Source of the DNA: Neorhizobium sp. JUb45 | Lineage (GTDB): Bacteria > Pseudomonadota > Alphaproteobacteria > Rhizobiales > Rhizobiaceae | DNA length: 64,000 nt | Assembly (NCBI RefSeq): GCF_004343585.1 | Contig: NZ_SLYW01000001.1 | Span: 372,001 to 436,000 of the forward strand | Reading direction: 5' to 3' | Shown here: positions 50,002-58,465 of the stretch, piece after piece | How positions within the stretch are numbered: position 1 is the stretch's first letter | Layout of the letters: every line of letters begins with the position of its first letter | Made by a program: the position numbers and the translations under genes | The notes under the pieces: model-generated | Told to the model about the DNA's origin: nothing | The model's database searches: none | Seen by the model: only the letters and a program-made list of their open reading frames with translations

Positions 50002-50712
50002 ATGAAGACCATTGTCGTCTGCTCCGGCGGACTCGATTCCGTTTCGCTTGCCCACCGCATCGCTGATCAAGGCGATCTGATGGGCCTGATCTCCTTCGAT
50101 TATGGCCAGCGCCATAAGAAGGAGCTCGAATACGCCGCCGCCTGTGCAAAACGGTTGGGCGTGTTTCACCAGATCATCGACATGCGGGCAATCGGCAGCC
50201 AGCTGACCGGCTCTGCACTCACCGACGATCTCGATGTGCCTGATGGGCACTATGCCGAAGAAACCATGCGCGTCACCGTCGTTCCCAATCGCAACGCGAT
50301 CATGCTGACGGTTGCCTTCGGCGTGGCGGCGGCGCGGGCTGCTGAGGCCGTGGCGATAGCCGTGCATGGCGGCGACCATTTCATCTATCCCGATTGCCGT
50401 CCGGGTTTTATCGACAGTTTCGATGCCATGCAGCGTCATGCGCTGGATGGTTATGCCTCCGTGAAGCTGCTGGCGCCTTACGTCAATGGCTCCAAGGCCG
50501 ATATCGTCAGCGACGGCGCCAAGCATGCGACGCCGTTCGTCGAGACATGGTCCTGCTACAAGGGCGGGGAAAAACATTGCGGCCGTTGCGGCACCTGTGT
50601 CGAACGTCGCGAGGCGTTTCATCTGGCCGGTGTGGAAGACCCGACGGATTATGCCGACCCGGATTTCTGGAAGGCGGCGACGGCAGGTTTCAGGGCCGAG
50701 GAAATCCGCTGA
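50002..50712 (+). CDS. queC: 7-cyano-7-deazaguanine synthase QueC
   Basis: Converts 7-carboxy-7-deazaguanine to preQ0 with ammonia and ATP, on the path to queuosine in tRNA. The 236-residue product has the PP-loop SGGLDSVSLAHR, and the C-terminal zinc site CYKGGEKHCGRCGTCVERRE with four Cys. The ATG at 50002 has AAGGA eight bases upstream; the frame extends to 49960 without support. The stop overlaps the queD ATG (TGATG). First gene of queC-queD-queE, transcribed away from an XRE repressor. Confidence 0.95.
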   Translation: MKTIVVCSGGLDSVSLAHRIADQGDLMGLISFDYGQRHKKELEYAAACAKRLGVFHQIIDMRAIGSQLTGSALTDDLDVPDGHYAEETMRVTVVPNRNAIMLTVAFGVAAARAAEAVAIAVHGGDHFIYPDCRPGFIDSFDAMQRHALDGYASVKLLAPYVNGSKADIVSDGAKHATPFVETWSCYKGGEKHCGRCGTCVERREAFHLAGVEDPTDYADPDFWKAATAGFRAEEIR

Positions 50713-51068
50713 TGTACCGCATCACCAAGGAGTTTCATTTTTCCGCCTCGCACCAGCTGACGCACCTGCCGGCCGATCACCAATGCGCGCGCCTGCATGG
50801 GCACAATTATATCGTCGTGGTCGAGCTTTCGGCGAACGAACTCGATGATGATGGTTTTGTCCGCGACTATCACGAACTGAAGCCGCTCAAGCAGTATATC
50901 GATGAAAAATTCGACCATCGGCATCTCAACGATGTGCTGGGCCATGAAAAGGTGACGTCGGAATTTCTGGCGAAGCATTTTTACGACTGGTGCAAAGAGC
51001 GGCTGCCGGAAACCTCTGCCGTGCGCGTCAGCGAGACACCGAAGACATGGGCGGAATACCGGCCATGA
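50712..51068 (+). CDS. queD: 6-carboxy-5,6,7,8-tetrahydropterin synthase QueD
   Basis: Makes carboxytetrahydropterin, a queuosine precursor, from dihydroneopterin triphosphate. The 118-residue product has the zinc histidines in [11 protein letters not shown] and [10 protein letters not shown], the catalytic Cys in [10 protein letters not shown], a Glu in VVELSANEL, and the [14 protein letters not shown] block. It overlaps queC by one base and queE by four (ATGA), so it is fully coupled within the operon. Confidence 0.95.
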   Translation: MYRITKEFHFSASHQLTHLPADHQCARLHGHNYIVVVELSANELDDDGFVRDYHELKPLKQYIDEKFDHRHLNDVLGHEKVTSEFLAKHFYDWCKERLPETSAVRVSETPKTWAEYRP

Positions 51069-51811
51069 GTGCTGCTTCCGAAAAGATCCGCATCAGCGAG
51101 ATTTTTGGGCCGACCATCCAGGGCGAGGGCATGCTGATCGGCCAGCCGACCGTGTTCGTGCGCACCGGCGGCTGCGATTACCGCTGTTCGTGGTGCGATA
51201 CGCTGCATGCCGTCGACAGCGAGTATCGCCATAACTGGCTGGCGATGGAGGTGGAAACGATCTGGGGGCAGGTGCGGCATTTGTCGGGCGATGTACCGTT
51301 GACCGTCTCGCTGTCTGGCGGCAATCCGGCCATCCAGCCGCTCGGCAGCCTGATCCGCCGCGGCAAGCGCGATGGCTATCGCTTTGCCATCGAAACGCAG
51401 GGCAGTGTCGCGCGTGACTGGTTTGCCGAACTGGATTTTCTAGTCCTGTCGCCAAAGCCGCCCTCGAGCTGCATGGAGACGGATTGGGATGTGCTGGCTG
51501 ACTGTCTCAGGGCTGCCACTGGTTCTCCCGCTGGCGGCCCGCGCATCGGTTTGAAATTCGTGGTCTTCGATGATGCGGACTATGCGTTTGCGAAGGATGC
51601 GGCGGCGCGTTTCCCTGATCTTCCCGTCTATCTGCAGCCCGGCAATCACACGCCGCCGCCGCCGGATGACGATGATGCCCGCATCGATCTCGACGGCATC
51701 ATGGATCGGATGTTGTGGCTGGTCGACAAGGTGACCGACGATCGCTGGTTTTCCGCGACCGTGCTGCCGCAGCTTCACGTCCTGCTCTGGGGCAACAAAC
51801 GCGGCGTTTGA
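51065..51811 (+). CDS. queE: 7-carboxy-7-deazaguanine synthase QueE (radical SAM)
   Basis: Contracts the pterin ring with a [4Fe-4S] cluster and SAM to give 7-carboxy-7-deazaguanine. The 248-residue product carries the CxxxCxxC cluster motif in [16 protein letters not shown], and [20 protein letters not shown] at the N-terminus. The loop [13 protein letters not shown] region and LSPKPPSS follow. The ATG at 51065 overlaps the queD stop. It closes the operon: queC, queD and queE act in the order D, E, C. Confidence 0.95.
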   Translation: MSAASEKIRISEIFGPTIQGEGMLIGQPTVFVRTGGCDYRCSWCDTLHAVDSEYRHNWLAMEVETIWGQVRHLSGDVPLTVSLSGGNPAIQPLGSLIRRGKRDGYRFAIETQGSVARDWFAELDFLVLSPKPPSSCMETDWDVLADCLRAATGSPAGGPRIGLKFVVFDDADYAFAKDAAARFPDLPVYLQPGNHTPPPPDDDDARIDLDGIMDRMLWLVDKVTDDRWFSATVLPQLHVLLWGNKRGV

Positions 51812-51874
51812 TCTTCCTCCTTTGCCTTTCTTGCGGTTGCGCTAAATTCGTCACCGGATGAGAAGGAGGAGCTC

Positions 51875-53422
51875 ATGCATAACAACGTCCTGATCGTGGG
51901 GGCTGGGCCGACCGGGCTGGTTCTGGCTTTGTGGTTGACGAAGATGGGCGTGCCGGTGCGCATCATCTCGAAGGCGGAAGGGCCGGGCACCGCCTCGCGG
52001 GCGCTTGCCGTCCACGCCCGCACGCTGGAACTTTACGATCAGGTCGGTCTGGCCGATGCGGTGATCTCGAAGGGGCATCACGTCTCCGGCGTCAATCTCT
52101 GGGTGGGCGGCGAGAAGAAGGCGCGTGCCGCTTTCGGGGATATCGGCGAGGATCTGACGCCCTATCCTTTCCTGCATATCTATCCTCAGGATGCCCATGA
52201 AGCATTGCTTGTGTCGCGGCTGGCGGCAGAAGGCGTTTCCGTCGAATGGAACACCGCCTTCATCGAGCACAAGGAAACCGCGGATGGCATTTCCGCCCGG
52301 CTGGTTCTGGCGGGTGGCAATGAAACGGTATGCGAAGCCGCCTTTCTTGCCGGCTGCGATGGTGCCGGTTCCGCTGTGCGCAAAAGTATCGGCGTCGGTT
52401 TTCCCGGCGATACCTATCAGCAGACTTTTTATGTCGCCGATGTCGAGGCTTCCGGGCCGCCGATGAATGGCGAACTCAACATCGCGCTCGACAGTGCCGA
52501 TTTTCTCGCCGTCTTCCCGCTCGATGAAGGGCGGCGCGCGCGTCTGGTCGGTACGGTGGAGGAGGATGCGGCGCATGCCGGCGCCTTGCGTTTCGAGGAT
52601 CTGAACGACCGGGCGATCGCGCATCTCGGTATTCAGGTGACGGCGGTCAACTGGTTCTCGACCTACCGGGTGCATCACCGGGTGGCGGAACGGTTCCGCA
52701 AGGGCCGCGCCTTCATTCTCGGCGATGCCGCGCATATCCATAGCCCGGCCGGCGGGCAGGGCATGAATACCGGCATCGGCGATGCCATCAATCTGGCGTG
52801 GAAACTGAAGGCGGTCCTGTTCGGCGGCGTGCACGATATCGCGGCGGCGAACCGGTTGCTGAACACGTTCGAGGAAGAACGCATCGCCTTTGCCCGAAAG
52901 TTGGTGCGCACCACCGATCAGGCTTTTTCGCTGGCGACCGCCGATGGAGGATTGGCGCGGTTCGTGCGGACACGGCTGGTGCCGCTGGTCGTGCCGATGG
53001 CGGTGCAGATCGAGCCGGTCAGGGATTTCATGTTTCGCACCGTCTCGCAGCTGATGATCAATTACCGGGGCGATTATCTCAGCCGGGGTGAGGCGGGCGA
53101 CGTGCATGGCGGTGACCGGCTGCCGTGGTTCGATCTCGGTGATGGCCGCTGCAACCACGACGGTTTTCGCGATCTCTGCTGGCAGGTGCATGTTTATGGT
53201 TATGCCGGTCCCGAGGTCGAGGACTGGTGCCGGGAAAGCGGCCTGCCGCTGCACATCTTTCCATGGTGCTCGGAATTCGAGGAGGCGGGGATCGGGCGCG
53301 ATGCCGCCTATCTGATACGGCCCGACAGCTATGTGGCCAGTGCCGCTCACGCCGCGCGGCCGGATGCGCTCGAGCGCTATTTTTCCGACCATGGCATCAC
53401 GCTGCCGGCGGCGGCGGGTTAG
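51875..53422 (+). CDS. FAD-dependent aromatic-ring hydroxylase (PheA/TfdB type)
   Basis: The 515-residue flavoprotein monooxygenase has the FAD GxGxxG motif (VLIVGAGPTGLVLALWLTKM), DG motif (LAGCDGAGSAVRKSIG) and GD motif (AFILGDAAHIHSPAGGQGMN). The FAD_binding_3 family includes pentachlorophenol, phenol and resorcinol hydroxylases; which aromatic compound is used cannot be told. The ATG at 51875 has AAGGAGG six bases upstream. It is not linked to other catabolic genes, and a type II repeat follows. Confidence 0.87.
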   Translation: MHNNVLIVGAGPTGLVLALWLTKMGVPVRIISKAEGPGTASRALAVHARTLELYDQVGLADAVISKGHHVSGVNLWVGGEKKARAAFGDIGEDLTPYPFLHIYPQDAHEALLVSRLAAEGVSVEWNTAFIEHKETADGISARLVLAGGNETVCEAAFLAGCDGAGSAVRKSIGVGFPGDTYQQTFYVADVEASGPPMNGELNIALDSADFLAVFPLDEGRRARLVGTVEEDAAHAGALRFEDLNDRAIAHLGIQVTAVNWFSTYRVHHRVAERFRKGRAFILGDAAHIHSPAGGQGMNTGIGDAINLAWKLKAVLFGGVHDIAAANRLLNTFEEERIAFARKLVRTTDQAFSLATADGGLARFVRTRLVPLVVPMAVQIEPVRDFMFRTVSQLMINYRGDYLSRGEAGDVHGGDRLPWFDLGDGRCNHDGFRDLCWQVHVYGYAGPEVEDWCRESGLPLHIFPWCSEFEEAGIGRDAAYLIRPDSYVASAAHAARPDALERYFSDHGITLPAAAG

Positions 53423-53460
53423 GGTGAAAAGCATGTAGAGTTGCGACGGTGCGCCCATCC

Positions 53461-53604
53461 GATCTCCCCCCTTGTGGGGGAGATGTCCGGCAGGACAGAG
53501 GGGGGTAATGCTGGTGCAAATGCCGCTTTCGAACCACTCGCCGCACCGTTGCTTACCCCCCTCTGTCACCTTTCGGTGACATCTCCCCCACATGGGGGGA
53601 GATC
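53461..53604 (+). repeat. Mosaic palindromic repeat, type II, copy 2 (RIME-like)
   Basis: Same layout as 27127-27268, with inner hairpins GTCC-GGCA-GGAC and GTCACC-TTTC-GGTGAC and inverted ends GATCTCCCCCC/GGGGGGAGATC. It lies between convergent genes (monooxygenase and SDR). Confidence 0.85.
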
Positions 53605-53666
53605 ATTGGGAGCAAGCGGCACTCTTTGCATTCCTCATACTATGTGCTTAGCCGATGAAGTGATGC

Positions 53667-54356
53667 CTATTCGGCGTAGATCATCTTCTTCGTCATGCCG
53701 CCGTCCACCGTGATCGTCTGGCCCGTGACGAAGCCGGCGCTTTCAAGATAGAGCACGGCGTCGGCAATATCCTTGGCGCGGCCGACACGGCCGGCCGGGT
53801 GCTGCGCCTCATCTTCGGCGGAAAGCTCCGTCTCGGCCGTGATCCAGCCCGGTGCGATGGCGTTGACGCGGATCTTCGGGCCGAGGCTGACGGCCAGCGC
53901 ATGGGTGAGTGCCACCAACCCGCCCTTGGAAGCGGCATAGGCTTCCGAATTCGGCTCCGACATGAAGGCTCGGGTGGAGGCCATGTTGACGATCGCGCCA
54001 CCCTCGCGCATCAGCGGGGTGACTGTTCGGGTCATCAGGAAGGCGCCGGTCAGGTGGCTGTCGATGACGCGGCGCCATTCCGTCAGCGACAGGTCCAGCA
54101 AAGGCGTGCCGAGTGCTCCGCCGGTGGCACCGGCATTGTTGACGAGAAGATCCATGCGGTCCCAGCCGAGTTCGGCGACGGCAATTTCGACGGATGCTTC
54201 ATCGGCGACATCGCACTGGATGTGGCGGACGGTCTCGACCGGGTGTGGTTTGTCGGTGAGATCGAAGGAGGCGACTTCGAAACCGCGCAGGCTGAGTGCC
54301 TCGCAGATGCCGGTACCGATCAAGCCTGCACCACCGGTGACGATGGCTTTTTTCAT
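53667..54356 (-). CDS. Short-chain dehydrogenase/reductase
   Basis: The 229-residue SDR has the cofactor motif VTGGAGLIGTGICEA, NNAG in LLVNNAGATGG, catalytic Ser in VNMASTRAF and YxxxK in EAYAASKGGL. The C-terminal block TGQTITVDGGMTKKM is typical of the classical type. Substrate unknown. The ATG at 54356 has AAAGGAG nine bases upstream; the longer frame from 54473 runs into an intergenic repeat. hemH lies further upstream on the same strand with its stop about 245 bases away, beyond a repeat. Confidence 0.87.
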   Translation of the reverse strand: MKKAIVTGGAGLIGTGICEALSLRGFEVASFDLTDKPHPVETVRHIQCDVADEASVEIAVAELGWDRMDLLVNNAGATGGALGTPLLDLSLTEWRRVIDSHLTGAFLMTRTVTPLMREGGAIVNMASTRAFMSEPNSEAYAASKGGLVALTHALAVSLGPKIRVNAIAPGWITAETELSAEDEAQHPAGRVGRAKDIADAVLYLESAGFVTGQTITVDGGMTKKMIYAE

Positions 54357-54410
54357 GGTGTGTGCTCCTTTGGTTTTCCGGGCCTTGCCGAAACGACGGC
54401 ATGCTTGAGG

Positions 54411-54585
54411 AAGCCCCCTCCCAACCTGCCGGGCTTGAGCCGCGGGTCTCAACCCGTCCTTACGGACCCCCACAAGGGGGAGGGCTTAACCCAGCCGACC
54501 CGTCTTGCTTCTATCGGGGCAGGTGGTTGCCACACTTTTTCTCCCCCCTTGTGGGGGAGATGGCCGGCAGGCCAGAGGGGGACTT
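54411..54585 (+). repeat. Mosaic palindromic repeat, type I, copy 3, expanded (RIME-like)
   Basis: The right half is like the copies at 24177 and 32019 (CTCCCCCCTTGTGGGGGAG near 54541-54559, then GGCC-GGCA-GGCC). In the left hairpin the loop is replaced by about 45 bases of other palindromic sequence (54422-54466), so the arms GCCCCCTCCC and GGGAGGGC are now far apart. This is the mosaic behaviour seen in rhizobial intergenic elements. Confidence 0.8.
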
Positions 54586-54601
54586 TTTCACAAAGCCCGC
54601 C

Positions 54602-55636
54602 TTACACCCAGCCCTGCAATTCCCGCCGCACCACCGCTTCCAGCACGTTCATGCCATCGACACTGTCGTTGAGGCAGGGGATATGGACAAACTTCTCGCC
54701 GCCGTGATGCATGAAGATTTCGCCGGCTTCACCGGCAATTTCCTCCAGCGTCTCGAGACAATCCGACACGAAGCCGGGGTTCATGATGGCAACGCGCTTG
54801 ATGCCTTCGGCGGCCAGTCCCTCCATCGTCTTGTCGGTATAGGGTTGCAGCCATTCTTCCGGCCCGAAACGCGACTGGAAGGTGATGCGCAGCTGATTTT
54901 CCGAATAACCGAGCTTTTCGCGCAGCAACCGCGCCGTCTTCTGACAGAAACACTGATAGGGATCGCCGGCCTTGAAATAGGACTGCGGGATGCCGTGGAA
55001 CGAGGTGATCAGCAGCTGCGGTTCCCAGTCGAGCGTCGAAAGCGTGTTGCGCACCGAATTCGCCAGCGCCTCGATATAGACCGGGTCGTCGTGATAGGTC
55101 GGCACGGTGCGCACGGCCGGCTGCCAGCGCATCTTCATCAGGTGCTCGAAAGCCTTGTCGTTGACAGTCGCCGTCGTTGCCGCCGCATATTGCGGATAGA
55201 GCGGAAACAGCACGATACGGTCGCAGCCTTGCGCCTTCAGCGCATCGATCTTCGAGGCGATCGACGGATTGCCGTAACGCATGGCCCAGTCGACCACCAC
55301 GTTCGGCAGGTCCTTCAGCCGCTCGACCATCAGGTCACCCTGGTTGCGGGTGTAGGTGCGCAGATAGCTTTCGTCGAGATCCTTATTCCAGATCTCCTCA
55401 TATGCCTTGCCGACCTTCTGCGGGCGCTTGTTCAAGACGATGCCGTAGAGAATCGGGTACCAGTAGAGTTTCGACCATTCGATGACGCGGCTGTCGGACA
55501 GGAACTCCGCCAGATAACGGCGCATCGACCAGTAATCCGTGCCGTCGGGCGTGCCGAGATTGACGAGCAGGACGCCCACTTTTCCGAGTGAGACCTTCGG
55601 GTGGTTAGCGGGCAAAACGGCTGTGGGAGCGGTCAT
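54602..55636 (-). CDS. hemH: Ferrochelatase
   Basis: Inserts iron into protoporphyrin IX, the last step of haem synthesis. The 344-residue product has N-terminal GVLLVNLGTPDG, the catalytic His in LLITSFHGIPQSYF, LFPLYPQYAAATTA and the Glu/Asp-containing helix near LNDSVDGMNVLEAV. Cys in DPYQCFCQKTARLL and VSDCLETLEEIAG might carry an iron-sulphur cluster, but this is not certain. It stands alone; a repeat lies downstream. Confidence 0.95.
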   Translation of the reverse strand: MTAPTAVLPANHPKVSLGKVGVLLVNLGTPDGTDYWSMRRYLAEFLSDSRVIEWSKLYWYPILYGIVLNKRPQKVGKAYEEIWNKDLDESYLRTYTRNQGDLMVERLKDLPNVVVDWAMRYGNPSIASKIDALKAQGCDRIVLFPLYPQYAAATTATVNDKAFEHLMKMRWQPAVRTVPTYHDDPVYIEALANSVRNTLSTLDWEPQLLITSFHGIPQSYFKAGDPYQCFCQKTARLLREKLGYSENQLRITFQSRFGPEEWLQPYTDKTMEGLAAEGIKRVAIMNPGFVSDCLETLEEIAGEAGEIFMHHGGEKFVHIPCLNDSVDGMNVLEAVVRRELQGWV

Positions 55637-55703
55637 TCTGGCTTTCCGGCTGGACGTTGTGGGACCCGCATCCTTGATGATGCCGGCCGATGCGCCTTAT
55701 GTA

Positions 55704-55738
55704 GAAACAAAGAACGGCCCGGGAAAGCCCCGGGCCGT
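55704..55738 (-). terminator. Intrinsic terminator of the 5'-nucleotidase gene
   Basis: ACGGCCCGGG, a 5-base loop and CCCGGGCCGT form a perfect 10-bp stem (55714-55738), followed on the minus strand by a T-rich run. It lies about 37 bases after the nucleotidase stop. Confidence 0.88.
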
Positions 55739-55775
55739 CGTTTAACGTAGGACAAATCGTCTTAAACAGGCAGCC

Positions 55776-57725
55776 TTACTTGGCCGGCAGTTCAAGTTCC
55801 TTGCCGACCTGGATCAGGTTCGGGTGGCGCAGTGCATTGGCCTTGGAGATTTCGCTCCAGCGGGTGCCGTCGCCATAGGCGCTTTCGGCAATCGTCCACA
55901 GCGAGTCGCCCTTGACGACCGTGTATTTGCTCGGGCCGCTGGCCGGCTGAGCGGTCTGGCCCGGAGCCTCGACGGCGGCCGGAGCCGTGGTCGTTGCTGC
56001 CGGTGCTGCCGGAGCCGGAGCAGGGGCTGCAGGAGCCTGTGCCGTGGCGGCCGGTGTCGGGGCAGCCGCAGGAGCGGCGGGCTTTGCATCGGCCTTCGGT
56101 GCCGGCTTGTAGTCTGCCGGTGTCAGGTCGGTGATACGGCCATCCGTGTAGGGCTTGTAGGGGCTGTTGGCGGCGATGTAATCGGCCACCGCGTTTTCGA
56201 GGTTGGGGCCGAAATCGTAAGGGTTGATGGCGTTGGTGTTGAACACCTTGAAGCCGTCACCGCCGGTGCGCACGTAGTTGTTGGTGACGACGCCGTAGGT
56301 CTTCGCCGGGTCGATGGCAACGTATGCATCGCCTTCCTTGACCTGCACGTCGCTGACGCGGGAACCGGCAGGCTTCGACTTGTCGAAGGAGAACTTCATG
56401 CCGGCAACCTGCGGGAAGCGACCCGCACCGTCATCGATCTGGCTGACGCCGTTTTCGAGCGCGGCAACGACGTCCGAACCCTTGAGCTGGAAGGTGGCGA
56501 TGGTGTTCTGGAACGGCAGCACGGTCAAAACTTCGCCCATGGTCACGTCACCGGCGTCGATCGAGGCACGCAGGCCGCCGCCGTTCTGAATGGAGAGCGT
56601 AATGCCCTGATCCTTGACGCGGTCGAGCTGCGCATCGGCGAGCAAGTTGCCCATCGTGCATTCCTTGGCGCGGCAATTGACGCGGTCACCATCGATGATG
56701 CCTTCCGACGAGCCGACGACCTTCTTCTTCAGCTCTTCGAGCGGGCCGCCGAGTTCCTTGACCTTGGCGACAAAGGCTTCGTCCTGCGCCACGCTGGCAT
56801 CGAGAACCTTTGGTGCACCCGAAGTGGATTTTACCGCGCCGTTGTCATCGAAAACGACGGTGAAATCGCCGAGATATTTGGAATAGGCATAGGCCGTGAC
56901 GATCGGAACCTCGACGCCGGCCGGGTTCTTGACCAAGGTCGGATAGGGACCGGCCGCCTTGGTGTCGGTGCTCGACAGATAGGTGTGGCTGTGGCCGCCG
57001 ACGATGACGTCGATACCGTCCACGGCCGCGGCAATCGCCTGATCCTTGACGTAACCGACATGCGACAGAACGACGATCTTGTTGACGCCCTGGCCCTGCA
57101 GATCGGCAACGGCCTTCTTCAGGTAGGTGATCTCGTCTTCAAACGTGATGTCCGGGCCGGGAGAAGAGGTCTCGTTGGTGTCGGTGGCGAGAACGGAAAC
57201 GACGGCAACCTTCTGGCCGCCAAAATCCTTCACCAGATAACCCTTGTACTTGTCCGCCAGAAGCGAACCGGGCTTGGCAATCGTGTTGCCGGAAATGATC
57301 GGGAATTTCAAGGCGCCGATGAATTTCAGCAGCTCATCCGGGCCATCGTCGAATTCGTGGTTGCCGATCGCCATCGCGTCGAAACCGATGCCGTTCATGA
57401 ACTCGGCAACCGGTGCGCTCTTGTAGGTGCTGTAGAACAGCGAACCCTGGAACTGGTCACCGGCATCGAGAACCAGCACGTTCTTGCCCTGCAGCTCGGC
57501 GCGACGGGTGTCGATCGCCGTCTTGACGCGGGCGATGCCACCGAAGCACTCGTTCTTTTCGGTCTCGGACGGCGTGCAGGTGCTGTCGTATTTGTTGATC
57601 GGCTCGATGCGCGAGTGAAAATCGTTGATGTGCAGGATGTTGAGTTCGAAATCGGCAAAAGCTGCACCGCTGGAAAGGGCCAGAACCGAGGCCGTCAGCA
57701 GGCCCAGTCTCAATCTCTTCGTCAT
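55776..57725 (-). CDS. Periplasmic 5'-nucleotidase/2',3'-cyclic phosphodiesterase with C-terminal LysM domain
   Basis: The 649-residue protein has a signal peptide (LGLLTASVLALSSGAAFA), a metallophosphatase domain (NILHINDFHSRIEPI, DAGDQFQGSLFY, MAIGNHEFDDGP, GGHSHTY), and a 5'-nucleotidase C-terminal domain (IQNGGGLRASIDAGDVTMG, NNYVRTGGDGFKVF). A Pro/Ala-rich linker of about 70 residues and a LysM domain (YTVVKGDSLWTIAESAYGDG) complete it. UshA-like enzymes take phosphate from nucleotides in the periplasm. The LysM module would bind peptidoglycan and keep the enzyme in the wall, an unusual fusion. Pho-box-like half-sites lie upstream. Confidence 0.92.
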   Translation of the reverse strand: MTKRLRLGLLTASVLALSSGAAFADFELNILHINDFHSRIEPINKYDSTCTPSETEKNECFGGIARVKTAIDTRRAELQGKNVLVLDAGDQFQGSLFYSTYKSAPVAEFMNGIGFDAMAIGNHEFDDGPDELLKFIGALKFPIISGNTIAKPGSLLADKYKGYLVKDFGGQKVAVVSVLATDTNETSSPGPDITFEDEITYLKKAVADLQGQGVNKIVVLSHVGYVKDQAIAAAVDGIDVIVGGHSHTYLSSTDTKAAGPYPTLVKNPAGVEVPIVTAYAYSKYLGDFTVVFDDNGAVKSTSGAPKVLDASVAQDEAFVAKVKELGGPLEELKKKVVGSSEGIIDGDRVNCRAKECTMGNLLADAQLDRVKDQGITLSIQNGGGLRASIDAGDVTMGEVLTVLPFQNTIATFQLKGSDVVAALENGVSQIDDGAGRFPQVAGMKFSFDKSKPAGSRVSDVQVKEGDAYVAIDPAKTYGVVTNNYVRTGGDGFKVFNTNAINPYDFGPNLENAVADYIAANSPYKPYTDGRITDLTPADYKPAPKADAKPAAPAAAPTPAATAQAPAAPAPAPAAPAATTTAPAAVEAPGQTAQPASGPSKYTVVKGDSLWTIAESAYGDGTRWSEISKANALRHPNLIQVGKELELPAK

Positions 57726-57776
57726 CGTTGTTCTCCTAATGCGGGCGCTGTCAAAACCCTGTTCCGCCTCGTTTTA

Positions 57777-57851
57777 ATTATAAAATATGACAGGCTTTCA
57801 ATGCCCCATGCTTTCATCAACAGAAGGGAGGTTCAAGGAGAAATATGACAG
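57777..57851 (-). promoter_or_regulatory. Nucleotidase promoter with repeated Pho-box half-sites
   Basis: A perfect TATAAT -10 (57777-57782 read on the minus strand) has no good -35. Instead the 11-mer AAATATGACAG, i.e. CTGTCAT on the minus strand, occurs at 57783-57793 and again at 57841-57851. CTGTCAT is the PhoB half-site, and lack of a -35 is usual for activator-dependent promoters. Confidence 0.45.
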
Positions 57852-57877
57852 TGGTGCAGGATGTCCACGATGCACGC

Positions 57878-57910
57878 AAAAGCAAAGGGCCCCGCGTCTG
57901 CGAGGCCCTT
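57878..57910 (-). terminator. Intrinsic terminator of the Omp10-like gene
   Basis: AAGGGCC/GGCCCTT (57885-57891, 57904-57910) with an inner CGC/GCG pair, followed on the minus strand by T-rich sequence. It starts 34 bases after the lipoprotein stop. Confidence 0.85.
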
Positions 57911-57944
57911 GCCGAATGTCAGGAATGGTCATGCCGCCAGGGGT

Positions 57945-58310
57945 TTAGCTGCGGCGCGACAGCGAGAACTGCGAACCGCTGTCGGCGGTGCAATTCAGCT
58001 GGTTCATGTTGACCAGTGCGCAATTGACCTTGGACTGGGTCTTGCGCACCAGCGAGGTCATGTTGATCTCGACCAGCGTCGGCGACAGGGTGACATAGTT
58101 GCCGGAGGCGAGCAGCGCGTTGTTGTCGGTCGAGCGGGTGTTGAACGTGCCGCCCTGGAAGGTGGAGATGATGCCGTTCGGATCCGACCAGGTGCCTTCG
58201 ACGCCCTGCGGCTGCGGCGGGGCGGATGCCATCTGGCGCGGCGGGGCAGAGGATACACAGGCGCTCAGGGTGGCAACGGCGACCAGCGCCAGGCTCAGTT
58301 TCAGCTTCAT
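57945..58310 (-). CDS. omp10: Omp10-like outer-membrane lipoprotein
   Basis: The 121-residue lipoprotein has a short signal with lipobox LSAC ([20 protein letters not shown]), then a Pro/Ala linker and a small beta-domain ([50 protein letters not shown]) ending [11 protein letters not shown]. It follows Brucella Omp10 closely, including the paired cysteines in KVNCALVN and QLNC. The start at 58310 (second ATG) is preferred: the GGAG site is 8 bases from it but only 2 from the first ATG. Confidence 0.85.
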   Translation of the reverse strand: MKLKLSLALVAVATLSACVSSAPPRQMASAPPQPQGVEGTWSDPNGIISTFQGGTFNTRSTDNNALLASGNYVTLSPTLVEINMTSLVRKTQSKVNCALVNMNQLNCTADSGSQFSLSRRS

Positions 58311-58410
58311 ACTCATATCTCCGCAAATCGGCTCCCTGTCGGAACCATGCTGTCACACTCTATGTAAAGCAAGATGCTCGCTTTGACAGAGACCTTTACC
58401 AATTCTTCAA

Positions 58411-58442
58411 CATGAAAAACGCCCGCACGATGGCGGGCGTTT
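58411..58442 (-). terminator. Intrinsic terminator of the homospermidine synthase gene
   Basis: AAACGCCCGC (58417-58426) pairs perfectly with GCGGGCGTTT (58433-58442), followed on the minus strand by more T. It lies about 24 bases after the hss stop. Confidence 0.9.
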
Positions 58443-58465
58443 GACTATTTACAGTTCCGGGCGGC

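Noticed and set aside
49795..50622. Extension of the XRE regulator to 398 residues
   Set aside because: The upstream 270 residues lie opposite queC and across an AT-rich promoter region; the coding signal and domain begin at 49794.
55824..57848. 674-codon open frame opposite the 5'-nucleotidase
   Set aside because: It is antisense to a gene with full motifs and reads through the promoter region; the peptide is rich in Arg, Gly and Asp as expected of a shadow.
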